Positions 1-8,727 of a stretch of 43,887 nt of DNA are shown here, one piece after another (position 1 is the stretch's first letter; each line of letters begins with the position of its first letter). Made by a program: the position numbers and the translations under genes. Under the pieces are notes generated by a model that saw only the letters and a list, made by a program, of their open reading frames with translations, did no database searches and was not told the origin of the DNA. The stretch comes from an uncultured Acidimicrobiaceae bacterium (GTDB lineage Bacteria; Actinomycetota; Acidimicrobiia; Acidimicrobiales; RAAP-2). The stretch lies in assembly GCA_903873395.1 (NCBI GenBank), contig CAIQOJ010000027.1, forward strand, positions 1 through 43,887, in the 5' to 3' direction.

Positions 1-131
1 CACTGGGACCAACGACAGGCCGGATCAGCGGGACAATCGGCTCGTCGGCCACCACCAAGTCCTTCTCGGTTCGAGTAGCCGATGCGTCGGGTGCCGTGGC
101 CACCCACAGCTACACGCTTTCCGTCGGCTGA
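1..131 (+). CDS. C-terminal end of a He_PIG/Ig-like domain protein (partial)
   Basis: A reading frame is open from base 3 to a TGA at 129-131. It enters from outside the window, so no start is visible. The roughly 42 residues carry the pattern of the last strands of a putative-Ig (He_PIG/cadherin-like) domain: a 'PTTGRISGT' turn, then 'SFSVRVADASGA', then a terminal 'YTLSVG'. Such domains are stacked in secreted or surface adhesion-like proteins, and the final strand ends at the stop codon with no cell-wall anchor. The identification rests on this repeat-like signature only. The rest of the protein and its signal peptide cannot be seen. Confidence 0.6.
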   Translation, partial: LGPTTGRISGTIGSSATTKSFSVRVADASGAVATHSYTLSVG

Positions 132-222
132 GGCAGGTGGGAACTCCCCGCACCATCCTTGGAAAGCCAGGAATGTTCCGGTGTGCAATGGATCTCACAT
201 CGGGCGTCGCTAGCATCGGCCC

Positions 223-1194
223 ATGGCATTCACCGTCCCCGAACCGATGATTGAACCCGTGGTACGGGGTCTTCTCGGTGCCATCGATGTCGATGGCGGA
301 GCGACGGAAGAGCAGATCCTGGTCCTTGCCGCCATCGTCCACCAGCTCTGGGGTCGTGACGATCTCGACCTGGCAACGTTGGGGGGTCTGACCCCAGGAG
401 AGTTGGCGCGCTCTCTTGACGATGCCATCCCCCGCCGACGGTTCCACGAACTGCTCGTCACCCTCGAGTCGTGCCGCCACCCCTTGACCGATGCCCAGGT
501 GTCCAGCGTCGAGACCTATGCGGCTGCTCTTGGGGTGCATGAGCGTGACCTGGCCATCTACCGCACGCTGATCAACGAAGGCACCCAGAAGGCTGCGGCC
601 GACTTCGAACGCTTCTTCGACGACATGCTGGTGCCTCGCTCAGAGCGATCACTCCAGAGGAAGCCGATCGTCACCGACGAGCCTGAACCAGAGCTCGTGG
701 CCCAACTCGAAACGTTCGCCGATCTTCCCGAGGGCAGCCTGGGTCAGGCGTTCCTCTCCTTTTATGAACGTAACGGACTGGAGCTTCCCGGCACACGAGC
801 GTCCAACGTCAACCACATGTACGTCGGCCACGACATGATTCACGTGCTCTGCGGCATCGAGCCGACCGGACCCGGAGAGATCGGCCTGGGTGCATTCCAG
901 ATGGCCATGGACGACAACCCGGTCAACACCTTCGCCTTTCTCTCACCTCTCGCCCTGCACGAATCCGGGCTCAGCAGCATCGACAACATCGAGGTCGTCG
1001 ACAGCACCCTGTTGCGCCCGGGCGCCATCGAACTGATGGCTACCTCGATGGCCCGAGGTGCGAAATGCACGGGTGACTTCACCACGGTCGATCACTTCGC
1101 CATTGCCCATGAGCCCATAGATGAGATTCGCCATCGATTCGGGGTCGTCCCGCCCGAACATCCCGACGATGGCTTTCACTTCTGGCAGCACTGA
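223..1194 (+). CDS. TerB-like domain fused to a Coq4-like metal-binding domain
   Basis: A 323-residue soluble protein with no signal peptide or membrane segment. The N-terminal ~120 residues are helical and acidic and resemble TerB/DjlA-type domains. The C-terminal half carries H203-D-x-x-H207 followed eleven residues later by E219. This is exactly the HDxxHx11E signature of Coq4, the ubiquinone-biosynthesis protein whose motif binds a divalent metal. Coq4 acts on the quinone ring in CoQ assembly, but most Actinomycetota make menaquinone, so the substrate here is unknown. The start is ATG at 223 with no clear Shine-Dalgarno. The gene converges on the MFS exporter gene, leaving a 48-base gap. 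The metal motif is seen directly; the TerB assignment is a weaker fold-level impression. Confidence 0.75.
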   Translation: MAFTVPEPMIEPVVRGLLGAIDVDGGATEEQILVLAAIVHQLWGRDDLDLATLGGLTPGELARSLDDAIPRRRFHELLVTLESCRHPLTDAQVSSVETYAAALGVHERDLAIYRTLINEGTQKAAADFERFFDDMLVPRSERSLQRKPIVTDEPEPELVAQLETFADLPEGSLGQAFLSFYERNGLELPGTRASNVNHMYVGHDMIHVLCGIEPTGPGEIGLGAFQMAMDDNPVNTFAFLSPLALHESGLSSIDNIEVVDSTLLRPGAIELMATSMARGAKCTGDFTTVDHFAIAHEPIDEIRHRFGVVPPEHPDDGFHFWQH

Positions 1195-1242
1195 GCGCTC
1201 GACACTCCACCCGTGGGCGCATCACCCTGGGCCTTCAGGCGC

Positions 1243-2781
1243 TCAATCGGGAATGACGCTGGCCACCTCATCAAGGTTTGTGCTCTCGGCCTCTTCGAGT
1301 TCTTCGAAGACTCCAGGTTCTGAATCCACCTTGCCGGGCAAGAAGAGCGACGGGACGATGGCCACGACGCAAACGCCGAACGACCACCAGAACGAGGTGG
1401 CGAACGCTGCCGCCAGATGGTCGACTGACGAGGTCGTCAGGTGCTCACTGGTGAACGAGTTCAACGAGGTGTCTTGGCCGGGAAACTGCCGGGTGATGGC
1501 TTGTTGGAGCACGACGGCGAAGATGGCCACACCGAATGATCCACCCACCTGGCGGACAATGTTGGTCGCCGTCGTTGCGCGTGGGATCTCCGCATGGGTC
1601 AAGCCTCGATACGACGCCGCGAACACCGGCATCATCCCGAATCCGAGTCCGATGCCCCGGACGAACAGTGCGAAGGCCAGGTAGGTGTAGTTCGACGTGC
1701 CGGACACTTGGGTATAGGCCAGGGTGCCCAAGGCCAAAAGCGCCATGCCTATGGGCACCGTTCTTCGGGTTCCATACCGGTCGGCCATCTGGGCCGCCGG
1801 CCGCATCACCAGTGCTGCACCTATCCCCTGGGGGGCCATCAGCAAACCGGCCATCCACGCAGATTCCCCTCGGACGATCTGGTAGTAGAGCGGAAGAAGG
1901 AACATGGTGCCGTACAAGGTGGCCCCGGTGAGGAAGATCGTGATGGTGGCGATCGAGAAGTTCCGTCGTTTGAACAGCCGGAGGTCGACCAGCGGCTCGG
2001 GGGCTCGCAGGGACCGCAACACGAAACCGACGGTCATGACGGCTCCGATCAACAGGCTCACCTGAACGCTGCGGGCAGTGAAGCCCCCCGTCGTGCCAAC
2101 TTCCGAGAGTCCATAGACGAGGAGTGCCAACCCAGGGGCCAAAAGGAGGAAGCCGAGGGCGTCGAGCTTGTGGTCGTGGTCGCGGCCACTCGTGGGCAGG
2201 AACCGAGCGGCCAGCACCAAGGCCACGATGCCGATCGGAACGTTCACGAAGAAGATCCAGCGCCAGGAGATATTGCTCACGATGGCACCGCCGATGACCG
2301 GTCCGAGAATCGGGCCGAGGAGCGTCGGCACGCCGATCAGAGCCATGACTTTGTTCATCCGGTCCGGGCCTGCCGTCCTGGCCATGATGGCTTGACCGAC
2401 AGGCATGATCATGCCTCCGCCAAAGCCCTGCACGACGCGGAAGGCGATCAGAGCTCCCACCGACCACGACAATCCACACAAGATTGATCCGCCGATGAAC
2501 AGCGCCAACGAGGCGATGTAGACCGGCTTGGCTCCAAAGCGGTGCACTCCCCACCCGCTGAGCGGGATCACGATGGCCAGAGCCAGAAGGTATCCGGTCG
2601 TCACCCACTGGATGGTGTTGATCGACGTAGAGAAATCCTTAGCCAGGGTGGGTAATGCCACGGACACGATGGTCGTGTCCAAGATGGCCATGATCGTGCC
2701 CAGCACGACGACAGCACCCACCCGCATGACTTCGGGACTGAGTTTGTCGTCAGAAGCCGCAGTTGCTGGGGATTCAGGCAT
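1243..2781 (-). CDS. MFS multidrug exporter, DHA2 (EmrB/QacA) family
   Basis: A 512-residue polytopic membrane protein, the size and hydrophobicity expected for a 14-helix drug:H+ antiporter. Family motifs are visible: LDTTIVSVALP at residues 34-44 (motif D1), a motif A-like loop GWGVHRFGAKP at 76-86, RVVQGFGGGMIMP at about 115-127 (motif B), and the antiporter motif C GPILGPVIGG at 156-165. The C-terminal ~30 residues are acidic and cytoplasmic. DHA2 members export lipophilic drugs, dyes or toxic metabolites; the substrate cannot be read from sequence. The start is ATG at 2781. No adjacent TetR- or MarR-type regulator gene is present, so regulation is not evident. Confidence 0.92.
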   Translation of the reverse strand: MPESPATAASDDKLSPEVMRVGAVVVLGTIMAILDTTIVSVALPTLAKDFSTSINTIQWVTTGYLLALAIVIPLSGWGVHRFGAKPVYIASLALFIGGSILCGLSWSVGALIAFRVVQGFGGGMIMPVGQAIMARTAGPDRMNKVMALIGVPTLLGPILGPVIGGAIVSNISWRWIFFVNVPIGIVALVLAARFLPTSGRDHDHKLDALGFLLLAPGLALLVYGLSEVGTTGGFTARSVQVSLLIGAVMTVGFVLRSLRAPEPLVDLRLFKRRNFSIATITIFLTGATLYGTMFLLPLYYQIVRGESAWMAGLLMAPQGIGAALVMRPAAQMADRYGTRRTVPIGMALLALGTLAYTQVSGTSNYTYLAFALFVRGIGLGFGMMPVFAASYRGLTHAEIPRATTATNIVRQVGGSFGVAIFAVVLQQAITRQFPGQDTSLNSFTSEHLTTSSVDHLAAAFATSFWWSFGVCVVAIVPSLFLPGKVDSEPGVFEELEEAESTNLDEVASVIPD

Positions 2782-3170
2782 CAGTGTGCAGGCTCCGGTG
2801 GCTAGAGGGTTCCAGCATGGGCAGGACCATCTTCGAAGGCGACGGGATCAACACTGGCCAGAGTGACTTCCGAGGCAGGTCGGCGCACGTGAGGAGTCGA
2901 CCCACGCTCGCCAAGCCCCAGGTCGTCTCCCAACCTACCGGACAACCCAGGACGCCGAGCCGTCACCTCGGGCCTCTGTGGCGCCATGCGGGCCGCCACC
3001 TCCGTGTTCGTTCCACGGTCGACATGAATCCAGCCCGACAGCGACCAGAGGAGCACGAAGTAGGGTCACCTACGGCACCCCCGGCCCATGGGTTTCTTCG
3101 CCTGAGCCTTTCTGGCGAGTCCGCAATTCCGCTGGGAGCCGCACGACTACCGACAAGCACTGGGAGTGAC
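2782..3170. other. 389-base intergenic region between divergent genes
   Basis: This gap separates the start of the MFS exporter gene from the start of the small barrel-protein gene and should carry both promoters. An open frame in phase with the downstream gene runs through it, but its translation is Arg/Pro/Ser-rich, has no conserved look and lacks a convincing start. I treat it as non-coding. I see no clear -10/-35 pair, palindrome or RNA structure that I would defend. Confidence 0.5.
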
Positions 3171-3449
3171 ATGGCCTACGGCATCATCCGGATCTACGAA
3201 TACGAAGCCAAGAATGGCGACATCATCGCCGACGTGGCTCGCAACGTCTTTGGGCCCATCGTGGCCGCCGAAGAGGGCTTCCACGAGTTCCACTGGATCG
3301 ACTCTGGTGACGGCGAAGGCGCCTCTATGGCCATCTTCGACACCAAGGAAGCCGCCGAAGCTTCGACCTTCCTGGCCGGCGGTGTCGTCCACGAGCGTCT
3401 GGCTGAGTATCTGCCCAAGCCCCCTCGGATCATCGAGGGCAAGATCTGA
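3171..3449 (+). CDS. Small dimeric alpha/beta-barrel-like protein (ABM-type), unknown function
   Basis: A 92-residue protein. The start ATG at 3171 is chosen because GGGAG sits just upstream and the frame before it does not look coding. The pattern is a first strand (YGIIRIYEY), a helix with NVFGPIVAAEEGFHEFHWID, a strand (ASMAIFD), a second helix (TKEAAEAS) and a C-terminal helix ending in HERLAEYL. This matches the ferredoxin-like fold of antibiotic-biosynthesis monooxygenase/EthD-type small proteins. Such proteins are cofactor-free oxygenases, heme-degrading enzymes or ligand binders. No heme ligand or catalytic residue can be assigned, so no reaction is proposed. A hairpin about 125 bases downstream probably ends its transcript. 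Confidence 0.75.
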   Translation: MAYGIIRIYEYEAKNGDIIADVARNVFGPIVAAEEGFHEFHWIDSGDGEGASMAIFDTKEAAEASTFLAGGVVHERLAEYLPKPPRIIEGKI

Positions 3450-3573
3450 GTCAGTTCGGCACGGAGACCAGGGTCTTGGGCTGTCCGTCGAACACTCCCG
3501 TTCACACGCCTGGCTGATGCTCATCTGCGGGCGGTGGCCCGATGTCTGGGTTGCCACACCAACCACATACGTC

Positions 3574-3606
3574 CACGAGGCGAGGGGCTCTGTCCCTCGC
3601 CTCGTG
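3574..3606. terminator. Bidirectional hairpin terminator between convergent genes
   Basis: A perfect 13-bp GC-rich stem (3574-3586 pairs with 3594-3606) closes a 7-base loop. It lies between the ends of the small barrel-protein gene and the methyltransferase gene, which converge. Neither side has a strong T-tract, which is common for terminators in high-GC actinobacteria. Confidence 0.65.
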
Positions 3607-3641
3607 CAATTCCCACCAGCGACCTTCCTGGACTGCCCGGA

Positions 3642-4370
3642 TCACATCGGCCGACGGGCATGGAGCAGGCCATACGTCACCTGCAGGCCATCACGCTCAT
3701 AGGCGGGCAAGGTCCGATGCCCGATGAGCGTCCAGTCGGCCAGGCTGGCCGCCACCTCCTCGGGGGGCCATCGATGAGTGGTGACCACCACGCCGCCACC
3801 AACGGGAATGGTCACCATGGCCTCGGACTGCTGGCCCGATCCCTCGACGATCGGTTCGTAGGTGGCGATGAGATGCCCACCGGGAGCCACGAGTTTCTTC
3901 ATGCCGACCAGCAACTGAGGCAGGTCGGGAACGAATTCGAGTCCACCCACCGAAGTCACGAGTTCGAACTCCTGGGGCGACCTCGCCACGAAGTGGGTCA
4001 CCTCATCGACGATGACGTGTGCCTCAGGAATCTGAGTTCGAGCTATCTCGGCCATAGCTGGCGACAGATCCACGCCGGTGAGTTCGGCGTCTGGGAAGGC
4101 ACGCTGGAGCAGACGAAGTGTGACCCCGGTGCCGCAGGCAAGGTCGAGCACCATGGCAGGGGGATCCAAGCCTGCGAGTTCTTCCGCCACGACCTCGTTG
4201 ACCGACCAGCCCACCGCGACGGCTTCATCCTCATAGATGGCGGCCAAGCCGTCGAAGTACGCCCGATGCTGCCCGAAGACGGGCGATAGCTCGTCGTGCA
4301 CTTCACCCTTCGGCGGTAGAACCATCTCCCCATCTCTAGATGGTGGAGGACCGCCCTGCACGCCACTCAC
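3642..4370 (-). CDS. Class I SAM-dependent methyltransferase
   Basis: A 242-residue soluble protein with the Rossmann methyltransferase signature. Motif I is VLDLACGTG at residues 74-82, the acidic end of strand 2 is LTGVDLS at about 95-101, a motif II-like region is FELVTSVGGLEFV, and a post-II region 'LVAPGGHLIATYEP' follows. This layout resembles UbiE/Ubie-like small-molecule methyltransferases, but the substrate is not readable. The start is GTG at 4370 with AAGG four bases upstream. An in-frame ATG at 4325 (227 residues) is an alternative, with GGGGAG directly against it. The gene is transcribed divergently from uppP and is not in an obvious operon. Confidence 0.85.
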   Translation of the reverse strand: MSGVQGGPPPSRDGEMVLPPKGEVHDELSPVFGQHRAYFDGLAAIYEDEAVAVGWSVNEVVAEELAGLDPPAMVLDLACGTGVTLRLLQRAFPDAELTGVDLSPAMAEIARTQIPEAHVIVDEVTHFVARSPQEFELVTSVGGLEFVPDLPQLLVGMKKLVAPGGHLIATYEPIVEGSGQQSEAMVTIPVGGGVVVTTHRWPPEEVAASLADWTLIGHRTLPAYERDGLQVTYGLLHARRPM

Positions 4371-4601
4371 TCGGCCTTAGTCGATCCAAGGCCATGAGGC
4401 CGAGTTGGTCACAGACGATTGTGCATGTCTTCCCCGAGCGCCCTCAGACCGCGAACGGCAGGTCAATGTTGAGCGCCTCTGCGTGAGTGCACGATGCTAG
4501 GGACCGGATTTCTGTGAGTTCGCAGCCACCGGTAAGGTCGTTGGCCAACGAGGCGAAGTCCCTGTCTCTGAGATTGCCTGCTTCGATTGGAGACAACGTT
4601 C

Positions 4602-5549
4602 GTGACCTACATCCAAGCCATCGTCATTGCGCTGGTCCAAGGCGTCACTGAGTTGTTCCCCGTGTCAAGTCTGGGGCACTCGGTGCTGCTACCGGCATGG
4701 CTGGGCGGAAGCTGGCAGACACTGGTCACGCAGTCGTCGGAGGGCACGAGTGAATCGTCGTTCTACTTGGCCTACATCGTGGCTTTGCACGTTGCGACCG
4801 CCCTTGCCCTCCTGTGGTTCTTTCGAGCGGACTGGGTCAGGATCGTGCGGGGACTGTTCCGCAGCACGTTTCGGATGATCAAGCTCCGCCGATGGGACGT
4901 CCAGGATTCCGACGAGCGGCTGGCTTGGCTGCTGATCGTGGCCACCATCCCCGTGGGCCTGGTCGGCCTCGCTCTGGAGCACAACTTCCGCACCTTGTTT
5001 GCCAAGCCCCTTGCTGCCGCGATCTTCCTGTTCATCAACGGGTGCATCCTGCTCGGCGGAGAGGTGCTCCGCAGAAAGGTGAAGGCTCGTGGTGCCAGCG
5101 TCGGCACGACCGACACAACACTCGACCCGCTCTCAGCCCGAGCGGCCGAGGAGTCTGACGCCAATATTGCCAAGCTCAGTTTTAAGGATGCACTGCTCGT
5201 CGGCATTCTTCAGATTGCTGCCTTGTTTGCTGGAATCAGCCGCTCCGGCGTCACGATCGTCGGCGGTCTGTGGCGCGGTCTCGATCACGAGGACGCCGCC
5301 CGGTTTGGCTTCCTCCTCGCCACGCCCATCATCTTGGCTGCTGGCGTCCTCAAACTCCCCACATTGGCCGGACCGGCCGGAGCCCACATCCATGGCCAGG
5401 CACTCGTGGGGTTCGTGGTCTGTGGAGTAACCGCCTATCTCTCGGTTCGATTCCTGGTTCGCTACTTCGAGACCAAGACCCTTACCCCGTTCGCCATCTA
5501 CTGCTTGGTGGTGGGTGCAGCGAGTGTGCTGCGGTTCGGGATCGGCTAA
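4602..5549 (+). CDS. uppP: Undecaprenyl-diphosphatase (UppP/BacA)
   Basis: This integral membrane enzyme dephosphorylates undecaprenyl diphosphate to recycle the lipid carrier for peptidoglycan and other envelope polymers. It is the BacA type linked to bacitracin resistance. Both family signatures are present. The first is QGVTELFPVSSLGH near the N-terminus, with the conserved Glu and Ser/His, and the second is GISRSG about two thirds along. At 315 residues it is longer than the usual ~270 because of a hydrophilic loop around residues 155-185. I choose GTG at 4602, which has GGAGA about nine bases upstream. An in-frame TTG at 4587 would add five residues. The 3' end overlaps the convergent CDF transporter gene by four bases. 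Confidence 0.93.
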   Translation: MTYIQAIVIALVQGVTELFPVSSLGHSVLLPAWLGGSWQTLVTQSSEGTSESSFYLAYIVALHVATALALLWFFRADWVRIVRGLFRSTFRMIKLRRWDVQDSDERLAWLLIVATIPVGLVGLALEHNFRTLFAKPLAAAIFLFINGCILLGGEVLRRKVKARGASVGTTDTTLDPLSARAAEESDANIAKLSFKDALLVGILQIAALFAGISRSGVTIVGGLWRGLDHEDAARFGFLLATPIILAAGVLKLPTLAGPAGAHIHGQALVGFVVCGVTAYLSVRFLVRYFETKTLTPFAIYCLVVGAASVLRFGIG

Positions 5550-6226
5550 CCAACACCATCAGTCTCGCAGTGGCTGCCTGCAGATTCAGGAGGCAGGGAT
5601 GCGCCGGCTCGCAGTCGCCCAGTGGCCTCTCGGACAATTCGCAGTGCGTGCCATGCGATCACCCCCGAGACCACAAGGGCAACTGTCGGATCCAGCCAGT
5701 AGGTTCCACCGGTCGCCAGGATGACTGCCCCCACGATGGCAACTGCTCCTGACGCACCAGCGTCAGCCACCGTGTCGAGCAGTACGGCGCGCATGTTGAG
5801 GTTGCCCCCGGCATCATCGTCATCATCGTCGTCGCCCCACAGCACGAGTGCGGCACTAGCCATGACCACGCACGCAATGCTGCTGACCACCAGAACAGGC
5901 AGCCCATGGACCTCGTGCACGCCCCGGACCAGCCGATAGATCCCCGCTCCCATGATGACTACCGACAGCAGAAGCAACCACCCGGCATTCACCAGTGCCG
6001 CCCAGGTGGTGGCCAAGGGAAAGCCTTGAGGCCGAGCGGCCGTGGGCGGAAGGGCAGCCAGTCGAATCGCAGCGAGCGATACGCCGATGGCTGCGGCATC
6101 GGCGAGGTAGTCGGCTCCAGCAGCGAGCACGCCCAACGAGTGGCCCACGATGCCCACCACGACCAGACCGACGATGAGAGTGAGGTTGAGCACCAGAACG
6201 AGCCAAAGCCTCGAGGAGCGATCCAT
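5546..6226 (-). CDS. Cation diffusion facilitator-type metal transporter, transmembrane domain only
   Basis: A 226-residue, six-helix CDF-like protein without the usual C-terminal cytoplasmic domain. CDF proteins export divalent metals by H+ antiport. The metal-site positions are D39-x-x-x-D43 in helix 2 and D151-x-x-x-D155 in helix 5. The spacing matches the FieF/YiiP quartet, but the usual His of helix 5 is Asp. DxxxD in both helices is the pattern described for Mn-type CDFs, so Mn2+ or Fe2+ is more likely than Zn2+ (inference). The cytoplasmic loop that is often His-rich is a run of seven Asp at about 132-138. I take ATG at 6226; a TTG at 6235 is also possible. It converges on uppP. Confidence 0.82.
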   Translation of the reverse strand: MDRSSRLWLVLVLNLTLIVGLVVVGIVGHSLGVLAAGADYLADAAAIGVSLAAIRLAALPPTAARPQGFPLATTWAALVNAGWLLLLSVVIMGAGIYRLVRGVHEVHGLPVLVVSSIACVVMASAALVLWGDDDDDDDAGGNLNMRAVLLDTVADAGASGAVAIVGAVILATGGTYWLDPTVALVVSGVIAWHALRIVREATGRLRAGASLPPESAGSHCETDGVG

Positions 6227-6294
6227 GATCGCCAACTATTCCATCCGGCTATCTCATCGGTGACTTCCGCCACGCCAAGCCGGCTCTTCGGATT

Positions 6295-6695
6295 TCAGCG
6301 AGGTGTGATTGATCCGCGCAGTGACCGGTCGGGCTTGCCGGAATAGAGCTTGCTTTCAATGGGTGAGCGGATCCTGTAGTTCCTGAACGATGTGACACTG
6401 AAGGCGACGCGCTTGGCGCGGGTGATCAGGTTGTTCATCGCTTCGATCGGTTCGTTGGAGAAGTGGTAGTCGAATCAGGCGGTGGTCTCCAGACGCCAGC
6501 GCTTGAGCGTGCAGCCCAACGTGCGAACCTCCGGGGTCGGACCTTGTCCGAGAGATCCTCAACCGGTTCGTCGAGCCATCGGAGTGCGACTTCTTGGTCC
6601 TGGTGGCTGTAGGGCTCGCCGACCGCTTCGTTGGCGTGCCGGGCGGTTCCCACGTCCCCGTCCGGGTCGCCGGCCTCGAGCAGGTTCAGCAACTT
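6295..6695 (-). pseudogene. Decayed ISL3-family transposase, C-terminal remnant
   Basis: On the minus strand this reads as the last ~130 residues of an ISL3-type DDE transposase. It shows 'LEAGDPDGDVGTARHANEAV', then 'PEVRTLGCTLKRW', then 'SNEPIEAMNNLITRAKRVAF' and 'SFRNYRIRS', ending at a TGA at 6295-6297. The conserved order (pEv-LG-TL-rW, then NGPTEAxNNLIKRxKR, then FRNYR) is clear. Two lesions are visible: a frameshift near 6530-6540, and an in-frame TGA at 6475-6477 just before the NEPIEA block. The 5' half and terminal inverted repeats are missing or unrecognisable. The remnant lies between the CDF transporter and RCC1 genes and marks an old insertion. Confidence 0.8.
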
Positions 6696-6837
6696 CGTTG
6701 TGCCGCCTTTGTTGACAGGTAGGCCGCGATACGCAAGTTGCTCAGGCTCCCAGTGACGCCACTACAGGCAACGTGATCTGCCTACGACCAAGGACCACCA
6801 GGCAAGGCCGGAATCCTTCAATCGTGGCGATGCGGGC

Positions 6838-8340
6838 CTACAGCCCACTGACCGGCCCGGGCCACAAGGGGTTGGTGTAACCCCCATTGCCCAGTTGACC
6901 ATCTCCGTTGAAGCCCCAGCACCTGACCGTACCGCCGGTGAGCAACGCACAGGAGTGGCCGTTTCCGGCAGAGATGCCGGTCGCCCCGGAGAGTCCGGAG
7001 GCGCCTACCGGATAGGACTTGGCGACAATGGTTCCGTCGCCCAACTGGCCGTCTCCGTTGAAGCCCCAGCACTGGACCAAGCCGCCAGAGATCAACGCAC
7101 AGGTGTGTTGACCACCAGCCGATACGGCCGTCACTCCAGATAGCGGGCTTCCGGTCACGAAGCTCAATACGGACACCGGTGCGTTGGCGTCAAAAGCGGA
7201 AAAGTTCCCCAGGCGACCGCCACCCCCATAACCCCAGCACTTGACCTCGCCATCGGAGACCAACGCGCACGTGTGGTACTCGCCCGCAGAAATGCCGGTC
7301 GCCCCGGAAATCCCGGTCACGGCGACAGGCACGTTCGAGGAATTGTTGTGTCCGTTCCCCAGCTGACCGAAGACGCCGGCACCCCAGCACTCCACGTTGC
7401 TGGCGGACATCCGCGCACAGGTGTGGTAGCCGCCCGCAGAGATGCCGGTTGCCCCGAACAGCCCGTTGACCGCCACTGGCACCGAGGAATCGGCAGTGGC
7501 TCCGTTACCCAGCTGTCCGACATAGCCGCCGCCCCAACACTGGACAGTGCCGTCGGAGAGCACCGCACACGAGTGGTCGTTGCCGGCAGACACAGCAGTC
7601 GCTCCGGACAGGCCATTGACCGTCACCGGCACCGAGGAGTTGGCATAGGTTCCGTTGCCCAACTGGCCATGGTCGTTGTGTCCCCAGCACTTGATCTTTC
7701 CGCCCGAGACCAGGACACACGTGTGATCCTTGCCGGCAGAAATACCGACTGCCCCGGACACTCCTTTGACCGCGTAAGGCAACGGATAGCCCACGGTGGA
7801 TGCAGTGCCCAACTGCCCGAAGGTATTGCCTCCCCAGCACCTAACCAAACCGGTCGATCCAGTGATTGCACAAGTGTGATTGGACCCGGCCGAGATAGCA
7901 CTAGCGATACCCAGGTAGGGGTCAACCACGACCAATGCCGACCAGGGACTCTTGACGGGCTTGCCACCAGGAGTCCCAGTAACGGCCAGTCGGAACTTGA
8001 CCGAATACGCCTTCGTTGAGAGATTTGCCGGGATCGTCACACCGTAGGAAACGGCTCCCGCAATGCAGGAAACCGTGGCGGGCAGCCCGGGGATCGCCCT
8101 ACTGGCGGTGAACTGACACGTTCCGTCCGGCATCACCGAACCGTCCCCCATCGTCACGGTGGTCGACAGCAGAACATCGCCCCCAACGTGGGGAAGTGAG
8201 GTCACCGAGGGCTCCAGGGCAGCCACTGTCGGTTTTGTGCCTGCTCCGACCGCCCCTCTGGCTGGGGTACTCAGTCCTGTTAGCAACAGTACTGATGCGA
8301 CAACTGATCCCAACAACATGCCGGTCTTGCGAACCCTCAT
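6838..8340 (-). CDS. Secreted RCC1-repeat beta-propeller protein
   Basis: A 500-residue exported protein. An in-frame extension to 8439 exists, but ATG at 8340 is preceded by a strong GGAGGGGG Shine-Dalgarno and starts a classical signal peptide: MRVRKTG, a hydrophobic core, then ARG-A at about 29/30. Residues ~30-165 form a non-repeat N-terminal domain. From ~170 to the end there are seven RCC1-type repeats of about 45-50 residues with the recurring signature (A/G)-(I/V)-S-A-G-x-x-H-(T/S)-C-A, then C-W-G and G-Q-L-G-(N/D)-G. Seven repeats would close one seven-bladed propeller. Every blade carries two Cys, suggesting one disulfide per blade outside the cell (inference). The ligand and role are unknown. 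Confidence 0.88.
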   Translation of the reverse strand: MRVRKTGMLLGSVVASVLLLTGLSTPARGAVGAGTKPTVAALEPSVTSLPHVGGDVLLSTTVTMGDGSVMPDGTCQFTASRAIPGLPATVSCIAGAVSYGVTIPANLSTKAYSVKFRLAVTGTPGGKPVKSPWSALVVVDPYLGIASAISAGSNHTCAITGSTGLVRCWGGNTFGQLGTASTVGYPLPYAVKGVSGAVGISAGKDHTCVLVSGGKIKCWGHNDHGQLGNGTYANSSVPVTVNGLSGATAVSAGNDHSCAVLSDGTVQCWGGGYVGQLGNGATADSSVPVAVNGLFGATGISAGGYHTCARMSASNVECWGAGVFGQLGNGHNNSSNVPVAVTGISGATGISAGEYHTCALVSDGEVKCWGYGGGGRLGNFSAFDANAPVSVLSFVTGSPLSGVTAVSAGGQHTCALISGGLVQCWGFNGDGQLGDGTIVAKSYPVGASGLSGATGISAGNGHSCALLTGGTVRCWGFNGDGQLGNGGYTNPLWPGPVSGL

Positions 8341-8727
8341 ATTGCCCCCTCCATCAGCCAGCACAGTGCCGGGCAGTAAACCATTGCACCAATTCGGAGA
8401 TGGCGCACACATTGACTCGTCTAGGGCCTCCGCGTGCATCCATTCATCACCTCACGCAGGAATCTCTGCGTTACGGGGGTGCTCCGAGCGATCGACTGGG
8501 CTACGCCGTCACCATGGAGGGGTCTGCGTGGCATCACGCAAACCCGTGTTGACCCATTCCAAGGTGCGAGCTACCAAGGAACAGGTTCGGTCGACGCCTA
8601 GGTAAACCAATTTGCACCCGCGCCGTGCCAACATCATGTGGGAAAATTCTGACATCCAGTTCCGTTGGTGGCTCCGAACGATAACGAGCGGCCGAGTGCG
8701 GGCGCAGAGCGGGCAACGGGTACGCCA
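8341..8727. other. 387-base divergent intergenic region before the oxidase locus
   Basis: This gap lies between the RCC1 protein start and the cupredoxin start. It holds no convincing gene. Short frames here lack ribosome sites and conserved motifs. A possible plus-strand promoter lies at 8549-8577 and is listed separately. Confidence 0.5.
8549..8577 (+). promoter_or_regulatory. Possible promoter of the oxidase locus
   Basis: TTGACC at 8549-8554 and TACCAA at 8572-8577 are separated by 17 bases and lie about 150 bases upstream of the cupredoxin gene. The -35 is good and the -10 is weak. This is a sequence-only suggestion. Confidence 0.3.

Noticed and set aside
2763-3170. N-terminal extension of the small barrel protein
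   Set aside because: No conserved residues, no ribosome site at 2763, and a good ribosome site directly before ATG 3171.
4371-4411. Inverted repeat around actcggcct/aggccgagt upstream of the methyltransferase gene
   Set aside because: Nine paired bases but a loop of about 19 bases and no clear link to a promoter or transcript end.
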